A stretch of DNA of 10,118 nucleotides from Bacteroidota bacterium (GTDB taxonomy: Bacteria > Bacteroidota > Bacteroidia > Chitinophagales > Chitinophagaceae). The stretch lies in the NCBI GenBank assembly GCA_947460795.1, contig CANHJA010000072.1:1-10118 (forward strand), read 5' to 3'. Below, piece by piece: positions 1 through 7,085 of this stretch (the stretch's first letter is position 1; every line of letters begins with the position of its first letter). A program made the position numbers and the translations under genes. Below the pieces are notes generated by a model that saw only the letters and a program-made list of their open reading frames with translations, was not told the DNA's origin and ran no database searches.

Positions 1-998
1 CAATAGAAAATCCAGTAACAACAGCTACATCAGGAAGTAATAAATTTTATTCACCATTGGTATTAAACATCGCTTCATCTGAAGGTGTTAGCATGAGCGA
101 ATTAGAAAATATTGCAGGTTCTGGCAGTGAAGGGCGTGTTACTAAAAAAGATATCTTAAACTATGTAGCGGCACGCAAATCAGGATCTATGCCAGCTCCA
201 GTAGCTGCAACGCCAACTCCAAGTGCAGCCACTGCTTCAACGGCTGCTGTTTCAGCGCCAAACACTACAAATGCAAATTATAGTGGTGCTAATGTTGAAA
301 TTATTGAAATGGACAGAATGCGTAAAATGATCGCAGATCATATGGTTCGCAGTAAAGCAACATCGCCACATGTAACGAGTTTTACAGAAGCCGATGTAAC
401 CAATATCGTCAATTGGAGAAATAAAGCAAAAAGTATCTTTGAGAAAAAATATCAAGAAAAAATTACATTTACACCAATCTTTATTGAGGCAGTTGTAAAT
501 GCGATTAAAAAATATCCAATGATCAATTGCAGTTTGGATGGTAATAATATCATTTTGAAAAAAGATATTAATATCGGTATGGCTGCTGCCTTACCAACAG
601 GAAATTTAATTGTTCCAGTAATCAAAAATGCAGATACTAAAAATTTATTTGGTTTAACGAAGGAAGTAAATTCATTAGCAAATAATGCACGTAACAATAA
701 ATTAAAACCTGATGATACGCAAGGAGGAACTTTTACATTAACGAATGTTGGAACATTTGGAAGTTTAATGGGAACCCCAATTATCAATCAACCTCAAGTG
801 GCTATTTTAGCTGTGGGTTCTATAAAAAAACGCCCTATGGTTTTAGAAACTGAGCATGGTGATGTAATTGCCATTCGTCATATGATGTATCTTTCATTAA
901 GTTATGACCACCGTGTAGTTGATGGTTCATTAGGAGCTAGTTTCTTAACAGAAGTAGCGAATGAACTTGAGCGTTTTGATGGGAATAGAGAAATTTAA
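1..998 (+). CDS. Dihydrolipoamide acyltransferase (E2) of a 2-oxoacid dehydrogenase complex, 3' part
   Basis: This is the C-terminal part of an E2 subunit, which moves an acyl group from lipoyl-lysine to CoA in the cytoplasmic pyruvate, 2-oxoglutarate or branched-chain 2-oxoacid dehydrogenase complex. The frame is already open at base 3, so the gene continues upstream and the N-terminal lipoyl domain lies outside the window. Counting codon 57-59 as residue 1, a peripheral E3-binding domain covers about residues 1-40 (SPLVLNIA through GRVTKKDIL). An Ala/Pro/Thr-rich linker follows (44-77), and the catalytic domain runs from 79 to 313. It contains TLTNVGTFGS and the active-site motif SYDHRVVDG (282-290) with catalytic His285 and Asp289. 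The gene ends in TAA and is followed by a strong hairpin. The nearby carboxylase and the general look of the sequence suggest a branched-chain or general 2-oxoacid E2. The exact substrate cannot be decided without the upstream genes. Confidence 0.95.
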   Translation, partial: IENPVTTATSGSNKFYSPLVLNIASSEGVSMSELENIAGSGSEGRVTKKDILNYVAARKSGSMPAPVAATPTPSAATASTAAVSAPNTTNANYSGANVEIIEMDRMRKMIADHMVRSKATSPHVTSFTEADVTNIVNWRNKAKSIFEKKYQEKITFTPIFIEAVVNAIKKYPMINCSLDGNNIILKKDINIGMAAALPTGNLIVPVIKNADTKNLFGLTKEVNSLANNARNNKLKPDDTQGGTFTLTNVGTFGSLMGTPIINQPQVAILAVGSIKKRPMVLETEHGDVIAIRHMMYLSLSYDHRVVDGSLGASFLTEVANELERFDGNREI

Positions 999-1012
999 AT
1001 CTGTATAAATTT

Positions 1013-1048
1013 AAAAAAAAAGCTATATCAATTGATATAGCTTTTTTT
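1013..1048. terminator. Bidirectional intrinsic terminator between convergent genes
   Basis: Bases 1021-1031 (AGCTATATCAA) and 1032-1042 (TTGATATAGCT) are perfect inverted repeats. The flanking A-run (1013-1020) and T-run (1043-1048) extend the stem to about 17 bp at 1015-1048. On either strand the hairpin is followed by a U tract. It lies 15 nt after the E2 stop and about 65 nt after the stop of the minus-strand carboxylase, so it can end both transcripts. The stem has no obvious unpaired loop, so a few central base pairs must open to form it. Confidence 0.88.
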
Positions 1049-1113
1049 GTTTTGATTGAATTTTATTTTTTTATAAAAAGGGGTATAATTTTTTATAAAA
1101 GTTGATGGAAGTA

Positions 1114-2652
1114 TTACATTGGGATATTTCCATGTTTTTTACGAGGCATATTGCAAACTTTGTTTTGCAACATTGTAAATCCTTTGATTATTTTTTTACG
1201 AGCTTGATCAGGAATAATGACTTCATCTATAAATCCACGAGCTGCAGCACCATATGGGTTGGCAAATTTCTCTGCATAATCGGCTACTTTTTCATCTAAT
1301 TTTTGTTGCGGATTTTCGGCAGCATCAATCTCCTTTTTAAAGATAATTTCTACAGCACCTTTAGCTCCCATTACTGCAATTTCTGAATTAGGAAATGCAA
1401 AATTTAAATCTGCGCCAATGTGTTTAGAATTCATTACGTCATACGCACCGCCATAAGCTTTACGGGTAATCAATGTAATTTTTGGCACGGTAGCCTCGCA
1501 AAATGCATACAATAATTTAGCGCCATTGGTAATAATGCCATTCCATTCTTGATCGGTACCAGGTAAAAATCCAGGAACATCCACTAACGTTAATAAAGGA
1601 ATATTAAATGCGTCACAAAAACGTACAAATCGAGCTCCTTTTTTACTAGAATTATTGTCTAATACTCCAGCCATAGAAGCGGGCTGATTTGCAACCACGC
1701 CAATACTTCTACCAGCAACTCTTGCAAAACCAACTATTATATTTTCGGCATACTCTTTATGAACTTCTAAAAATGAATTGTCATCACAAATTTGCTCAAT
1801 GACTTCTTTCATGTCATAAGGCATATTCGGGTTTTCAGGAATTAAAGTATTTAATTTTTGGCGAGTTTCATCACCCATTTCATAGGGGTAGTTAGGCGCA
1901 TCTTCTTCACAATTTTGAGGCATGTAGCTCAATAATTTTTTAATATGATTGATGCAATCTACTTCATTGATGCATGCAAAATGAGTCACCCCACTTTTAG
2001 AAGCATGGGTTTGTGCGCCTCCCAATTCTTCACTGGTTACTTCTTCATGGGTAACTGTTTTTACAACATTGGGTCCGGTTACAAACATGTATGAACTTTG
2101 TTCAACCATTAATATAAAATCGGTAATGGCTGGCGAATAAACTGCCCCTCCAGCGCATGGTCCCATAATTGCAGACAATTGAGGAATAACGCCAGAAGCT
2201 CGAGTGTTTTTATAAAAAATATCAGCATAACCACCTAATGAAACAACCCCTTCTTGAATTCGTGCTCCACCACTGTCATTTAAACCAATAACAGGTGCGC
2301 CATTTTCCATGGCCATATCCATTATTTTACAAATTTTTTCAGCATGTGTTTCACTTAAACTACCACCAAATACAGTGAAATCTTGTGAAAAAACATATAC
2401 CAAACGTCCATGAATTGTGCCATAACCTGTTACAACGCCATCGCCTAAATATTGTTCGTTTCCCATCCCAAAATCTGTACAGCGATGCGAAACAAACATA
2501 CCAATTTCTTCAAACGAACCTTCATCCAATAAGATATTGATCCTTTCACGGGCCGTAAGTTTCCCTTTTTTATGTTGTGCGGCTATTCTCTTTTCTCCAC
2601 CGCCTAATAAGGCTTCAGCTTTTTTCTGCTCAAGAATTTCAAATTTGTTCAT
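1114..2652 (-). CDS. Acyl-CoA carboxylase beta (carboxyltransferase) subunit, probably propionyl-CoA specific
   Basis: The 512-residue protein is a full-length biotin-dependent carboxyltransferase of the PccB/MmdA family. It moves CO2 from carboxybiotin to an acyl-CoA, giving methylmalonyl-CoA if the substrate is propionyl-CoA. Both crotonase-like halves are present. The N-half has SGGARIQEG (127-135) and GPCAGGAVYSP (164-174). The C-half has DVPGFLPG (358-365) and KAYGGAYDVM (398-407). In actinobacterial homologues an Asp in the GGAYDVM region is linked to propionyl- over acetyl-CoA preference; Asp405 appears to occupy that site, which is an inference. The biotin carboxylase and carrier subunits are not in this window, so decarboxylase or transcarboxylase roles remain possible. 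The ATG at 2652 gives the usual N-terminus, with a KGKLTARERI segment at 29-40. A promoter box sits 4 nt upstream of it. Confidence 0.93.
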   Translation of the reverse strand: MNKFEILEQKKAEALLGGGEKRIAAQHKKGKLTARERINILLDEGSFEEIGMFVSHRCTDFGMGNEQYLGDGVVTGYGTIHGRLVYVFSQDFTVFGGSLSETHAEKICKIMDMAMENGAPVIGLNDSGGARIQEGVVSLGGYADIFYKNTRASGVIPQLSAIMGPCAGGAVYSPAITDFILMVEQSSYMFVTGPNVVKTVTHEEVTSEELGGAQTHASKSGVTHFACINEVDCINHIKKLLSYMPQNCEEDAPNYPYEMGDETRQKLNTLIPENPNMPYDMKEVIEQICDDNSFLEVHKEYAENIIVGFARVAGRSIGVVANQPASMAGVLDNNSSKKGARFVRFCDAFNIPLLTLVDVPGFLPGTDQEWNGIITNGAKLLYAFCEATVPKITLITRKAYGGAYDVMNSKHIGADLNFAFPNSEIAVMGAKGAVEIIFKKEIDAAENPQQKLDEKVADYAEKFANPYGAAARGFIDEVIIPDQARKKIIKGFTMLQNKVCNMPRKKHGNIPM

Positions 2653-2656
2653 AGAG

Positions 2657-2664
2657 CAAATATA
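2657..2664 (-). promoter_or_regulatory. Bacteroidota -7 promoter box of the carboxylase gene
   Basis: Read on the minus strand the bases are TATATTTG, an exact match to the TAnnTTTG consensus of the Bacteroidota housekeeping sigma factor. It ends only 4 nt before the ATG, so transcription would start at or next to the start codon. I see no clear -33 TTG at the usual distance. The box suggests the gene can be transcribed independently of metF, 61 nt upstream. Confidence 0.6.
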
Positions 2665-2713
2665 AGCTTACAATTTAATATTGATACACAGTGAATGATA
2701 AAATGAAATAGAA

Positions 2714-3670
2714 TTACATGATTCTCTTCATCACATTATAAACAACTTGTGGTTTGCCTAATGTGTAAAAATGAATGACTGGCGCGCCTGATTTTAATAA
2801 ATCTTTTGCTTGTTCTACTAACCAATCTTCTCCCACTTTGTCGGCATCTTTATCGGTTTTGCATTTCATGATTTCTGTGGCCAAATCGGTTGGTAAATCT
2901 ACATGAAACATTGAAGGCAAAACGGATAGCTGTCTTTTAGAGGTTACTGGTTTTAATCCTGGAATAATTGGGACATTGATATTTAAATCGCGGCATTTTT
3001 TTACATATTCATGGTATTTGGTATTGTCAAAAAACATTTGTGTTGTAACATAATCAGCGCCAGCTTCAATTTTATTTTTCAAATGAAGTAAATCTAAATC
3101 TGGGTTTGGACTTTCAAAATGTTTTTCAGGATAACCAGCAACACCGATGCAAAAATCTGTTTTCCCTCCATCAGAAATTTCTTCTTCAACATAAATGCCT
3201 CGATTTAATTTTTCAATTTGTTTTACTAAATCAATTGCATAATGATGACCATTTGGATCTGGTGAAAAATATTTTTCATTTTTAGGAGAGTCTCCTCGAA
3301 GTGCCAATACGTTATCAATGCCTAAAAAGTTTAAATCGATTAATGCATTCTCAGTTTCGTCTTTTGAGAAACCGCCACAAATTAAATGTGGGACGGCATC
3401 TACTTTGTAATGATTCATGATGGCAGCGCAAATGCCAACTGTACCTGGTCTTTTACGAATATCTATTCGATCAAAAGTGCCGTCAACTTTCTTTTTATAA
3501 ATTTGCTCAGAACGATGGTAAGTAACATTTATAAATGAAGGATTAAATTCCATTAAAGGATCTAAAACAGTAAACAAAGAATCGATTGTTTTGCCTTTTA
3601 CTGGGGGTAAAATTTCAAAAGAAAAAAGCGTCTTTCCTTTTGCAGCCTGAATATGTTCTGTTACTTTCAT
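2714..3670 (-). CDS. metF: 5,10-methylenetetrahydrofolate reductase [NAD(P)H]
   Basis: This cytoplasmic FAD-dependent TIM-barrel enzyme reduces 5,10-methylene-THF to 5-methyl-THF, the methyl donor for methionine synthesis. The 318 residues are close to the usual bacterial MetF length. Family motifs appear in order: FSFEILPP (16-23) with the conserved Glu19, INVTYH (47-52), LALRGD (122-127) with the Asp that contacts FAD/folate in the family, GVAGYPEKH (176-184), ADYVTTQMFFD (205-215) with the folate-binding Gln211, PGLKPVTS (237-244) and a C-terminal IHFYTLGK segment. No other methionine-pathway gene is visible nearby. The gene lies 39 nt downstream of recR and 61 nt upstream of the carboxylase gene on the same strand, but has its own promoter box 6 nt before the ATG. 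The start at 3670 matches the family N-terminus. Confidence 0.96.
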   Translation of the reverse strand: MKVTEHIQAAKGKTLFSFEILPPVKGKTIDSLFTVLDPLMEFNPSFINVTYHRSEQIYKKKVDGTFDRIDIRKRPGTVGICAAIMNHYKVDAVPHLICGGFSKDETENALIDLNFLGIDNVLALRGDSPKNEKYFSPDPNGHHYAIDLVKQIEKLNRGIYVEEEISDGGKTDFCIGVAGYPEKHFESPNPDLDLLHLKNKIEAGADYVTTQMFFDNTKYHEYVKKCRDLNINVPIIPGLKPVTSKRQLSVLPSMFHVDLPTDLATEIMKCKTDKDADKVGEDWLVEQAKDLLKSGAPVIHFYTLGKPQVVYNVMKRIM

Positions 3671-3676
3671 ACTTTA

Positions 3677-3684
3677 CAAAAGTA
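3677..3684 (-). promoter_or_regulatory. Bacteroidota -7 promoter box of metF
   Basis: The minus-strand reading is TACTTTTG, an exact TAnnTTTG match ending 6 nt before the metF ATG. The predicted transcript would have a leader of zero to two bases. The -33 region upstream is AT-rich with no distinct TTG. Confidence 0.6.
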
Positions 3685-3709
3685 ATTGTAGAAGTTAGAA
3701 ATAGAAAAT

Positions 3710-4333
3710 TTAGTTTGATGTATTTACTAATTTATCTATGGGTAAGCGATTCACAAATGAACGAGCAAGGGTTAATTCGTCGGCATACTCTAACTCTCCC
3801 CCAAAAGCAACACCTCTTGACAGCGCTGTAATTTTAATTGGTTTATTATGTATTTTTTTTGTGATATAATAGGAGGTTGTATCACCTTCTAAGGTAGGGC
3901 TTAATGCAAAAATCAATTCTTCAATCTCTTCTGTTTCTATCCGATTGATTAAGGAAGCAATGGTTAATGTTTCGGGGCCAATGCCATCAAGAGGAGAAAT
4001 TAATCCTCCTAATACATGATACATTCCACTGTATTGTTGTGTAGCTTCTATGGCCATCACATCGCGAATATTTTCTACTATGCAGATTTGATTTTTTTTA
4101 CGAGCAAAATCATTACAAAGTCTACAAATTTCATGGTCTGAAACATTGTGGCATTTAGCACAAAATTGAATTTCATTTCTCATTTTTGAAATTAAATGAC
4201 TAAATAACTCAACTTGATTTTTATCTTGTTTAAGTAAATGTAACACTAAACGCAATGCCGTTTTTTTACCGATGCCTGGTAGCTTAGAAAATTGAGACAC
4301 AGCATCTTCAATAAGGATAGAAGAAAAAATCAT
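3710..4333 (-). CDS. recR: Recombination mediator protein RecR
   Basis: RecR acts with RecO (and RecF) to load RecA at single-stranded gaps and stalled forks. All family modules are present in 207 residues, near the usual 195-205. A helix-hairpin-helix lies at about 16-30 (KLPGIGKKTALRL). A four-Cys zinc finger is formed by Cys58, Cys61, Cys70 and Cys73. A Toprim domain covers about 82-175, with acidic Glu87, HVLGGLISPLDGIGP (106-120) and SPTLEGDTT (145-153). The C-terminal Walker-B-like segment has LSRGVAFGGELEYAD (171-185). The ATG at 4333 is followed directly by the short helix that precedes the HhH, and is 4 nt from an exact TAnnTTTG box. metF follows 39 nt downstream, but the two functions are unrelated. 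Confidence 0.97.
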   Translation of the reverse strand: MIFSSILIEDAVSQFSKLPGIGKKTALRLVLHLLKQDKNQVELFSHLISKMRNEIQFCAKCHNVSDHEICRLCNDFARKKNQICIVENIRDVMAIEATQQYSGMYHVLGGLISPLDGIGPETLTIASLINRIETEEIEELIFALSPTLEGDTTSYYITKKIHNKPIKITALSRGVAFGGELEYADELTLARSFVNRLPIDKLVNTSN

Positions 4334-4337
4334 ACAA

Positions 4338-4345
4338 CAAAGATA
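4338..4345 (-). promoter_or_regulatory. Bacteroidota -7 promoter box of recR
   Basis: The minus-strand reading is TATCTTTG, an exact TAnnTTTG match ending 4 nt before the recR ATG, with TTGT in between. The geometry predicts a leaderless transcript. No TTG is visible about 20 nt further upstream. Confidence 0.6.
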
Positions 4346-4485
4346 GAATACTTAGTATATGAAAAAAGGGGAAAATGGATAATAAATTTAAACAACTAAT
4401 AAACACAAGTGATGGTTCTTTTTAGCGAATGCTTTCAATTTTTGAAGAATGCAATTTTTTCTTAAATTTTAACGATGAACACACA

Positions 4486-4620
4486 TTATGCTTTTGATCT
4501 TCTTGGTGTGTAGTAATTTAAGTTATTGCCACATCCACAACCTTTTTTTACTTTACAACTTGATAATAGTACCGTGAAAACAAACAAAGCTGATAATGAG
4601 TAGATTATTTTTTTGAACAT
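4486..4620 (-). CDS. Very small putative lipoprotein with a Cys/Gly-rich mature peptide
   Basis: A 44-codon frame starts with ATG at 4620 and ends with TAA at 4486. The N-terminus is a classic lipoprotein signal: basic residues (MFKK), a hydrophobic stretch IIYSLSALFVFTVLLSS (5-21), and the lipobox LSSC with Cys22 as the lipidated residue. Processing would leave a mature peptide of only 23 residues beginning CKVKKGCGCGNN, with three cysteines (22, 28, 30) and a basic tail ending TPRRSKA. Tiny lipoproteins with an SSC-K-x-KKGC start are, to my recollection, common in Bacteroidota and of unknown role. The gene is divergent from the glycosyltransferase, with 48 bp between the starts. Recognition rests on the signal peptide and reading frame, since no fold or function can be assigned. 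It could be anchored to the inner or outer membrane. Confidence 0.75.
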   Translation of the reverse strand: MFKKIIYSLSALFVFTVLLSSCKVKKGCGCGNNLNYYTPRRSKA

Positions 4621-4643
4621 GAAAAAATTAGATAGTTGTTTGG

Positions 4644-4651
4644 TAAAGATA
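4644..4651 (-). promoter_or_regulatory. Possible -7 promoter box of the small lipoprotein gene
   Basis: The minus-strand reading is TATCTTTA, one mismatch from TAnnTTTG, 23 nt upstream of the lipoprotein ATG. TTTTTG lies 22 nt further upstream, slightly beyond the usual 19-21 nt spacing. A competing candidate is TAATTTTT at 4623-4630, only 2 nt before the ATG, which would fit the start-proximal pattern seen at other genes here. Either is weak in such AT-rich sequence. Confidence 0.3.
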
Positions 4652-4668
4652 TGTAAATTGCCAAAATA

Positions 4669-5733
4669 TTGAACAAAAACAAAAAAATATTAGTCGTTCC
4701 TTTAGATTGGGGTTTAGGCCATGCCACTCGATGCGTGCCGCTCATAGCTGAATTTCTTCAACAAAAATGTAAAGTTGTTGTAGCAGGTACTGAAACTACC
4801 AATGAACTTATCGGTCAATCGTTTCCTTTGCTTCAATATGTAGTAATTGATGGGTATGAGATTGCTTACTCGCATTCAAAATGGCAATTGCCTTTTGTGA
4901 TTGCTAAGCAAATTCCTAAAATACTGGCTAAAATAAAAGCTGAAAATAAATGGCTCAGACAATTTGTTGCTAACAATGAAATTGATATTGTTATTTCAGA
5001 TAATCGTTATGGTTTGCATCATCCCACAGTGAAAACAATTTTCATGTCACATCAATTGCAAATTCAAGTGCCACAATCGAGTTGGATACAATGGATTGTC
5101 AATAAAATAAACCATTCTTACATCAATCGATTTTCTGTTTGTTGGGTTCCGGATTATAAAATAAATGCAATTGGTGGAGAATTGTCTAATAATAAAGGGG
5201 TGAGGCATGTTGAATATATTGGCAATTTATCTCGATTTGATAAGCAAGATCCTACAGAAATAAACAATGATATTTTATTTCTTATTTCGGGCCCAGAGCC
5301 ACAACGAAGTTTGCTAGAGAGAAAAATTATTTTAGAATTTACAGCTAATGATTCTCGAAAAATAATTGTGAGAGGATTGCCAAAAACTTCAGAGATTTTG
5401 GAAGTCAATGGTTTTGAAATTTATAATCATTTATCAAAAAAAGAATTGCAAGACAAAATACTTTGTTCAAAAACAATTGTTTGCAGAGCAGGTTATTCAA
5501 CCATCATGGATTTAATAAAACTTAATAAAAATGCATTGCTCATTCCCACTCCTGGACAAACCGAACAAGAATATTTAGCAAAACAATTATCCAAAAGAAA
5601 ATTATATTTCTCTATCAATCAACGTCAAAATATCTTAGAAAGCGTTGCGCTTTTTAAAGAAATGAAATTTGAAAAAATGCCTGATTATGACTTGGAATTA
5701 TATAAGGAGAAAGTGAAAAAAATAATTGGGTGA
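4669..5733 (+). CDS. MurG-like (GT28 superfamily, GT-B fold) glycosyltransferase
   Basis: The 354-residue protein resembles nucleotide-sugar-dependent GT-B glycosyltransferases related to MurG. These are cytoplasmic or membrane-peripheral enzymes that modify lipids or envelope glycans; the donor and acceptor are unknown. The N-terminal domain begins KKILVVPLDWGLGHATR, with the glycine loop GLGHATR at 15-21, and has SDNRYG at 110-115. The C-terminal donor-binding domain has ISGPEPQRSLLE (206-217), VCRAGYSTIMD (271-281) and PTPGQTEQEYLA (293-304), typical of nucleotide-sugar contacts. No membrane segment is seen. The start is a TTG at 4669: an in-frame TAA at 4654-4656 blocks any longer ATG-initiated form, and the residues after the TTG match the usual family N-terminus. 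The neighbouring methyltransferase converges on it with 29 nt between stops. A second GxGHATR enzyme lies at 7086-8135. Confidence 0.85.
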   Translation: MNKNKKILVVPLDWGLGHATRCVPLIAEFLQQKCKVVVAGTETTNELIGQSFPLLQYVVIDGYEIAYSHSKWQLPFVIAKQIPKILAKIKAENKWLRQFVANNEIDIVISDNRYGLHHPTVKTIFMSHQLQIQVPQSSWIQWIVNKINHSYINRFSVCWVPDYKINAIGGELSNNKGVRHVEYIGNLSRFDKQDPTEINNDILFLISGPEPQRSLLERKIILEFTANDSRKIIVRGLPKTSEILEVNGFEIYNHLSKKELQDKILCSKTIVCRAGYSTIMDLIKLNKNALLIPTPGQTEQEYLAKQLSKRKLYFSINQRQNILESVALFKEMKFEKMPDYDLELYKEKVKKIIG

Positions 5734-5762
5734 TTTTAAATGGGATTTCTTCATGTAATAAT

Positions 5763-6932
5763 TTACTTTTTTTCATCCATCTGTTTTCCATATCTTTTCG
5801 TCCCATCATACAATTCGTAATGAACCAAACGAGCCTCCAATGCACCATTGAAGGTTTTTATTTTTGCAGTGGGACGCAAACCAACACTCTTCAATGCATC
5901 GTAATTTGAAGTTATCAACCAAGCATTGGTTCCTGCATAATTACGCTTTAATGTGTTTCCAATTTCTTTATAAAAATCTTCTGTGTTGATGCTAATTCGT
6001 TCGTTGTAAGGTGGATTGAAAAAGATGTGCAATGGTTTGTCAGAATCTTTTGAAGATGTAAAAAAATCTTGTTTTTCAACATCAATATAATCTTCCAAAT
6101 AGGCTTGATTGATATTAATTTTTGCTTTCTTCATGGTTTGGAAATCAATATCAAAACCTAAAATTGAAAATTCGAATTCTTTCGTTTTTTTCAATAAATT
6201 TTCTTTTATTTTTTCATATAATGTTGCATCAAAATCTTGCCACTTTTCAAATGCAAAACCTTTACGATGAATGTTTGCTGGGATATTGCAAGCGATCATG
6301 CCCGCTTCAATTAAAATAGTTCCACTTCCACACATAGGGTCTAAGAAATCACACTGACCTGCCCAGCCAGAAAGCATGAGTAACCCTGCGGCTAAAACTT
6401 CATTTATGGGAGCTTCGTTGGTTTGTGTTCTGTAGCCACGTTGGTGCAACGAATTGCCCGAACTGTCTAATGAAACCGTTACATCATTCATGTGAATATG
6501 AATATTAATTCGAACATCAGGATCTTCTGTGTCAACATTCGGACGTCTGTTAAATGCATTTCTAAATTGATCTACAATCGCATCTTTGCTTAATAATGCA
6601 ACATATTTTGAATGCGAAAAATCATCCGAAAAAACAGTGGCATCTATTGCAAATGTTTTATCAACATCGAATAAATCTACCCAATCATATTTCATGATGC
6701 CATCATACAATGATTTTTCATCATTGGCTTTGAAGTGATAAATGGGTTTTAAAATTTTGATTGCTGTTCTGCAAGCCAAATTAGCTTTATACATAAATCC
6801 ATCATCGCCTTCAAACGAAACCATGCGTTGACCTTTTTGAATATTGAGAGCGCCTAAATTTTTCAATTCTGTGGCCAACAAATCCTCAAAACCAAACAGT
6901 GTTTTTGCAGTCAACTTAAAATTCTTCCCCAT
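5763..6932 (-). CDS. THUMP-domain class I SAM-dependent RNA methyltransferase, RlmL-type
   Basis: The protein (389 residues) belongs to the COG0116 family, whose E. coli member RlmL makes m2G2445 in 23S rRNA. It corresponds to the RlmL half only; the RlmK domain fused to it in E. coli (about 700 residues in total) is absent. An N-terminal ferredoxin-like part and THUMP domain cover about 1-155, followed by LHQRGYR (162-168). The Rossmann methyltransferase domain has SAM motif I, LDPMCGSGTILIEA (197-210), an acidic GFDID (259-263) and the catalytic motif IV NPPYNERI (306-313). Motif IV has Asn where NPPYGER is more familiar. The C-terminus LEARLVHYELYDG is family-like. The target base is inferred from the family. 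The ATG at 6932 is 4 nt from a TAATTTTA box. The gene appears monocistronic. Confidence 0.9.
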   Translation of the reverse strand: MGKNFKLTAKTLFGFEDLLATELKNLGALNIQKGQRMVSFEGDDGFMYKANLACRTAIKILKPIYHFKANDEKSLYDGIMKYDWVDLFDVDKTFAIDATVFSDDFSHSKYVALLSKDAIVDQFRNAFNRRPNVDTEDPDVRINIHIHMNDVTVSLDSSGNSLHQRGYRTQTNEAPINEVLAAGLLMLSGWAGQCDFLDPMCGSGTILIEAGMIACNIPANIHRKGFAFEKWQDFDATLYEKIKENLLKKTKEFEFSILGFDIDFQTMKKAKININQAYLEDYIDVEKQDFFTSSKDSDKPLHIFFNPPYNERISINTEDFYKEIGNTLKRNYAGTNAWLITSNYDALKSVGLRPTAKIKTFNGALEARLVHYELYDGTKRYGKQMDEKK

Positions 6933-6936
6933 CGGG

Positions 6937-6944
6937 TAAAATTA
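6937..6944 (-). promoter_or_regulatory. Probable -7 promoter box of the RlmL-type methyltransferase gene
   Basis: The minus-strand reading is TAATTTTA, which differs from TAnnTTTG only in the last base. It ends 4 nt before the ATG, the same spacing as at recR and the carboxylase gene. No -33 TTG is visible. AT-richness makes a single such hit weak, but the position is consistent. Confidence 0.45.
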
Positions 6945-7085
6945 ATGTTTAATTATTAATGTTGAATATTTAATGGTAAAAGAAGTCACTCAGAAATGAA
7001 TTTATCATTTTGCCTTTTTAAAAAAATAGCTTCTATTTGAGGGTGATGCATAAAAAATTAAGAAAATATCCTTTAAGAATTTATT

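Noticed and set aside
452..787. A 111-codon open frame on the minus strand inside the E2 gene.
   Set aside because: It is antisense to the conserved catalytic domain and shows no motif or start signal of its own.
4346..4485. The 140-bp gap between recR and the small lipoprotein gene was searched for a small RNA, terminator or further small gene.
   Set aside because: It contains only a loose GAATGC-based imperfect repeat near 4432-4460 and no stable stem, promoter pair or convincing reading frame.
6986..7051. A 21-codon minus-strand frame (ATG at 7051, TGA at 6986) in the gap between the second glycosyltransferase gene and the methyltransferase gene.
   Set aside because: It is too short, shows no signal peptide or recognisable motif, and has no promoter or ribosome site that sets it apart from random AT-rich sequence.
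7053..7082. A possible weak terminator after the second glycosyltransferase gene: imperfect TTAA-containing arms followed by a T-run on the minus strand.
   Set aside because: The stem has a mismatch and relies on G-T pairs, with almost no G-C pairs, so it is not distinguishable from background.
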